A DNA stretch of 59,295 bases, taken from Patulibacter sp. (GTDB taxonomy: Bacteria; Actinomycetota; Thermoleophilia; Solirubrobacterales; Solirubrobacteraceae). Within the stretch, counting starts at the first letter, position 1. Each line of letters begins with the position of its first letter. The notes beneath the pieces were generated by a model. The model saw only the letters and a list, made by a program, of their open reading frames with translations, had not been told where the DNA came from and made no database searches. Below, piece after piece: positions 57,141-59,295 of the stretch. The translations under genes were made by a program, and so were the position numbers. The stretch spans positions 1 through 59,295 of the forward strand of contig NZ_JAURWA010000133.1 in the NCBI RefSeq assembly GCF_030655195.1. Reading direction: 5' to 3'.

Positions 57141-57299
57141 GGGTCCGTCGCACCCGGGCCGCGGACCGACCGCGGTGCCGGGGCGTGCACGCCCGCGGCG
57201 CTCGACCGCCGACGACCCGCGACCCCGCGTCCCGCCGGGTCCACGGGCGCGACCGGCCACGATGGGGGAATCACCTCCTCGCCGTCGAACGACCCTGTC

Positions 57300-58400
57300 G
57301 TGCCGCCCTCCGGACCCGACCCCGAGCACCTGCGGCTCCCCGCCGACGCGCCCGGCCCGCGCGCCGACGCCCCGGCCACGGCCGTCGGTGCCCCCGAGCC
57401 GCATGCCGCCACGTCCGGTCCGCACGGCGACGCACCCCACCTGCCGGTCCTCTGGGAGGAGACCGTCGCGATGGTCGACCCGCAGCCGGGCGACACCGTG
57501 GTCGACGGGACCTTCGGGGCCGGCGGCCACGCGGGCCTCGTCGCGCGGCGGCTCGGTCCGGACGGGACGCTGGTCGTCGTGGACCGCGACCCGGTCGCCC
57601 TGGAGATCGCCGAGCGCTTCGCCGCGACCGCCCCGTGCCGCGTCCGCATCGTCGCCGCCCCCTTCGCCCAGGCGTTCGAGTCGCTCGCCGCGGAAGGATT
57701 CCGCGCGGACGGGGCGTATTTCGATCTCGGCATGTCCTCGATGCAGATCGATCAGGCGGAGCGAGGCTTCGCGTACACGCGGGACGCGCCCCTCGACATG
57801 CGGATGGGGCTCGGCGAGCCGTCGGCCGCCGGCGAGGGCGCCACGGAGCTCGTCTCGGCCGCCGAGATCGTCGCCACCTGGGACGTCCCGGACCTGACCC
57901 GGGCGCTCCGCGACCTCGGCGAGGAGCGCTACGCCCTGAAGATCGCCAAGGCGATCGTCCGCGAGCGCGAGAAGGCCCCGATCGACACGACCGGGCGACT
58001 GGTCGACGTCGTCACGAACGCGATCCCCACGCCGGCCCGCCACGTCGGCGGCCACCCGGCCAAGCGCACGTTCCAGGCCCTGCGGATCGTCGTCAACGAC
58101 GAGCTCGCCCAGATCGACCGCGCGCTGCCCGCCGCCTGGGACCTGCTCGGCGTCGGCGGCCGGCTGGCCGTCATCAGCTTCCACTCGCTCGAGGACCGGC
58201 GGGTGAAGCGCTTCGTCCAGGGCCTCCTGCAGGGCTGCGTCTGCCCGCCGGACCTGCCGATCTGCGTCTGCGGCAACGAGCCCGAGGCCGAGGTGCTGGG
58301 CAAGGGCGGCGTCGTCCCGACCCCCGAGGAGCAGCAGACCAACCCCCGCTCGCGCTCCGCCCGACTGCGTGGCGCCCGCCGGATCGCGGTGGCCGCATGA
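57300..58400 (+). CDS. rsmH: 16S rRNA m4C1402 methyltransferase
   Basis: A 366-aa SAM-dependent enzyme (MraW). After a disordered 45-residue N-terminus come HLPVLWEETVAMVDPQPGD, the SAM motif VDGTFGAGGHAG, the LGMSSMQIDQAERGFAY segment and HPAKRTFQALRIVVN, then VISFHSLEDRRVKRF. It methylates N4 of C1402 in 16S rRNA. GTG start at 57300; the first residues are poorly conserved, so the start is uncertain. Coupled to the next gene by ATGA. Confidence 0.95.
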   Translation: MPPSGPDPEHLRLPADAPGPRADAPATAVGAPEPHAATSGPHGDAPHLPVLWEETVAMVDPQPGDTVVDGTFGAGGHAGLVARRLGPDGTLVVVDRDPVALEIAERFAATAPCRVRIVAAPFAQAFESLAAEGFRADGAYFDLGMSSMQIDQAERGFAYTRDAPLDMRMGLGEPSAAGEGATELVSAAEIVATWDVPDLTRALRDLGEERYALKIAKAIVREREKAPIDTTGRLVDVVTNAIPTPARHVGGHPAKRTFQALRIVVNDELAQIDRALPAAWDLLGVGGRLAVISFHSLEDRRVKRFVQGLLQGCVCPPDLPICVCGNEPEAEVLGKGGVVPTPEEQQTNPRSRSARLRGARRIAVAA

Positions 58401-59295
58401 GCGCCGCACCCGCACCGAAGCATCGCCCGGCCCGCCCGGCCCCCCAGCGGCCGCCGCTGCGCGCGGTCCCCGGCCCCCGGCGGCCGAAGGCGACCCCGCG
58501 GCCCGGTGGGCTCGCCACCGCGCCGCTGGGCGTCCGGCTCGCGCTGATCCCCGTCCGGCTGGCCCTCGTGCCGGTCCGGATCGCGATCTCCGTCCTGGCC
58601 CGCCTGACCGGCGGGCGTCCGTGGCTCGTGATGATCCTCGCGCTGGGCTGCGGCGTCATCGCGCTGCACGCCGCGACGCTCCAGACGAACCAGACCGTCG
58701 CCGCCCGCGACCTCGAGATCAACAAGCTCGAGCGCGAGACCGCGACGCTGCGCAACGACGTCGCGGGCCTGCGGTCGACCGACCGGGTCGCCGCGTTCGG
58801 CTCGTCGCAGGGCATGGTCATCGCTGACCCCGAGGGCGTCGGCTACCTCGACGCGCGCAAGGCCGACGCCGGCCGCTCGGCGGGCATGCTGGCCCCGCCG
58901 TCGGCCGACTGGAAGCCCGCGCCGAACCCGTCGGAGCAGAACGGCGACGCGACCGACGACGCCGAGGGCGCAGCCCCGGGCACCGGCGGCGTCGCCGGTC
59001 CCGCGGCCGATCCGTCGACCGCGGGCGCGGCCGCCGCCCCGACCCCGAGCACGCCGACCCCGAGCGCCCCGGCGGCCACGGGCACCCAGAGCGCGTCGGG
59101 TACCACCGGCACGCAGGACTCCACCGGGACGACCGGCACCGCGGGCACCACCGGCGGGGGCGCGGCGACGGGGACGACCGGCACCGCGGGCACCACCGGC
59201 GGGGGCACGGGGACGGCGTCCGCCGGCACCGGCACGGCCGCTCCCGCGGCGGGCGGCACCGCGACGGGCGGCACGGCCGCCGGCGGCACGACGCC
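58397..59295 (+). CDS. FtsL-like division protein (partial, runs off the window)
   Basis: At least 299 codons, open to the right edge. A basic Pro-rich cytoplasmic N-terminus is followed by one membrane helix (PWLVMILALGCGVIALHAAT, about residues 75-95) and a leucine-zipper-like coiled coil (LEINKLERETATLRNDVAGL), the FtsL/DivIC layout. The position after rsmH is the usual one for ftsL. The external part ends in a long Thr/Gly/Ala-rich repeat tail, unusual for FtsL. Confidence 0.75.
   Translation, partial: MSAAPAPKHRPARPAPQRPPLRAVPGPRRPKATPRPGGLATAPLGVRLALIPVRLALVPVRIAISVLARLTGGRPWLVMILALGCGVIALHAATLQTNQTVAARDLEINKLERETATLRNDVAGLRSTDRVAAFGSSQGMVIADPEGVGYLDARKADAGRSAGMLAPPSADWKPAPNPSEQNGDATDDAEGAAPGTGGVAGPAADPSTAGAAAAPTPSTPTPSAPAATGTQSASGTTGTQDSTGTTGTAGTTGGGAATGTTGTAGTTGGGTGTASAGTGTAAPAAGGTATGGTAAGGTT
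59126..59205 (+). repeat. Direct repeat in the Thr/Gly-rich tail
   Basis: A 35-nt unit beginning GGGACGACCGGCACC at 59126 recurs at 59171 (45-bp period) within the FtsL-like gene. Confidence 0.75.

Overview
The window is a very GC-rich actinobacterial chromosome segment. Alternative GTG/TTG starts, stop-start overlaps (ATGA, GTGA), a PspC/NarL/HisKA_3 signalling trio, DUF3072 and DUF4328 proteins and a Tad pilus locus all fit a high-GC actinobacterium. A Thermoleophilia/Solirubrobacterales relative is my guess, not something the sequence proves. Many genes carry a TANNNT box 6-8 nt before the start codon, which suggests widespread leaderless mRNAs.

Host backbone, left (1-26477): SUI1-type factor, HI0933-type flavoprotein, tRNA-Leu(CAG) and tRNA-Glu(CTC), small envelope proteins, a glutathione peroxidase, a PAP2 phosphatase, cobalamin adenosyltransferase divergent from a DUF4430-like lipoprotein, a PspC/histidine kinase/LuxR-type regulator operon, GlpD, a translationally coupled sigma-4-like membrane protein/RibD-like reductase/dihydropteroate synthase set, transaldolase, a divergent Rho-like protein, exonuclease VII (XseA and an XseB ending in an SSB-like tip) and a FUSC transporter.

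Host backbone, right (39497-42077 and 51554-59295): a Tad/Flp pilus locus (response regulator, histidine kinase, SAF/CpaB protein, TadA, TadB, TadC), a DUF3352 lipoprotein, and the start of the division cluster (mraZ, rsmH, ftsL-like). The mraZ upstream region has SOS-box-like dyads and MraZ boxes.

Two related mobile elements split this Tad locus. Element 1 (26825-39502, about 12.7 kb) interrupts the OmpR-type response regulator gene at its conserved Lys-Pro codons. Element 2 (42075-51557, about 9.5 kb) interrupts tadA just before the Walker B region. Both share one gene plan: a large serine integrase, four co-oriented small genes, a divergent HK97-type prohead protease followed by a conserved long-stem structure, a RepA-like AAA ATPase overlapped by a 66-aa protein, a tiny membrane protein and an HTH regulator, and a second serine recombinase. 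No capsid, portal, terminase or tail gene is visible, so they look like phage satellites. Element 1 also carries a probable defence island (MrcB-DUF3883, unknown 156-aa protein, HEPN-like protein, EVE-like/nuclease protein) and an orphan Cas2-like protein.

The main discovery is that in both elements attP lies inside the 3' coding end of the integrase gene. Joining the two ends in silico restores an intact reading frame each time. Element 1's integrase would gain a 59-residue tail with two CxxC pairs, which integration removes. Element 2's would end after 24 residues encoded at the far end of the element, but in the integrated state it reads about 305 codons antisense through tadA. Integration therefore changes the integrase C-terminus while breaking a pilus gene, and excision would reverse both.
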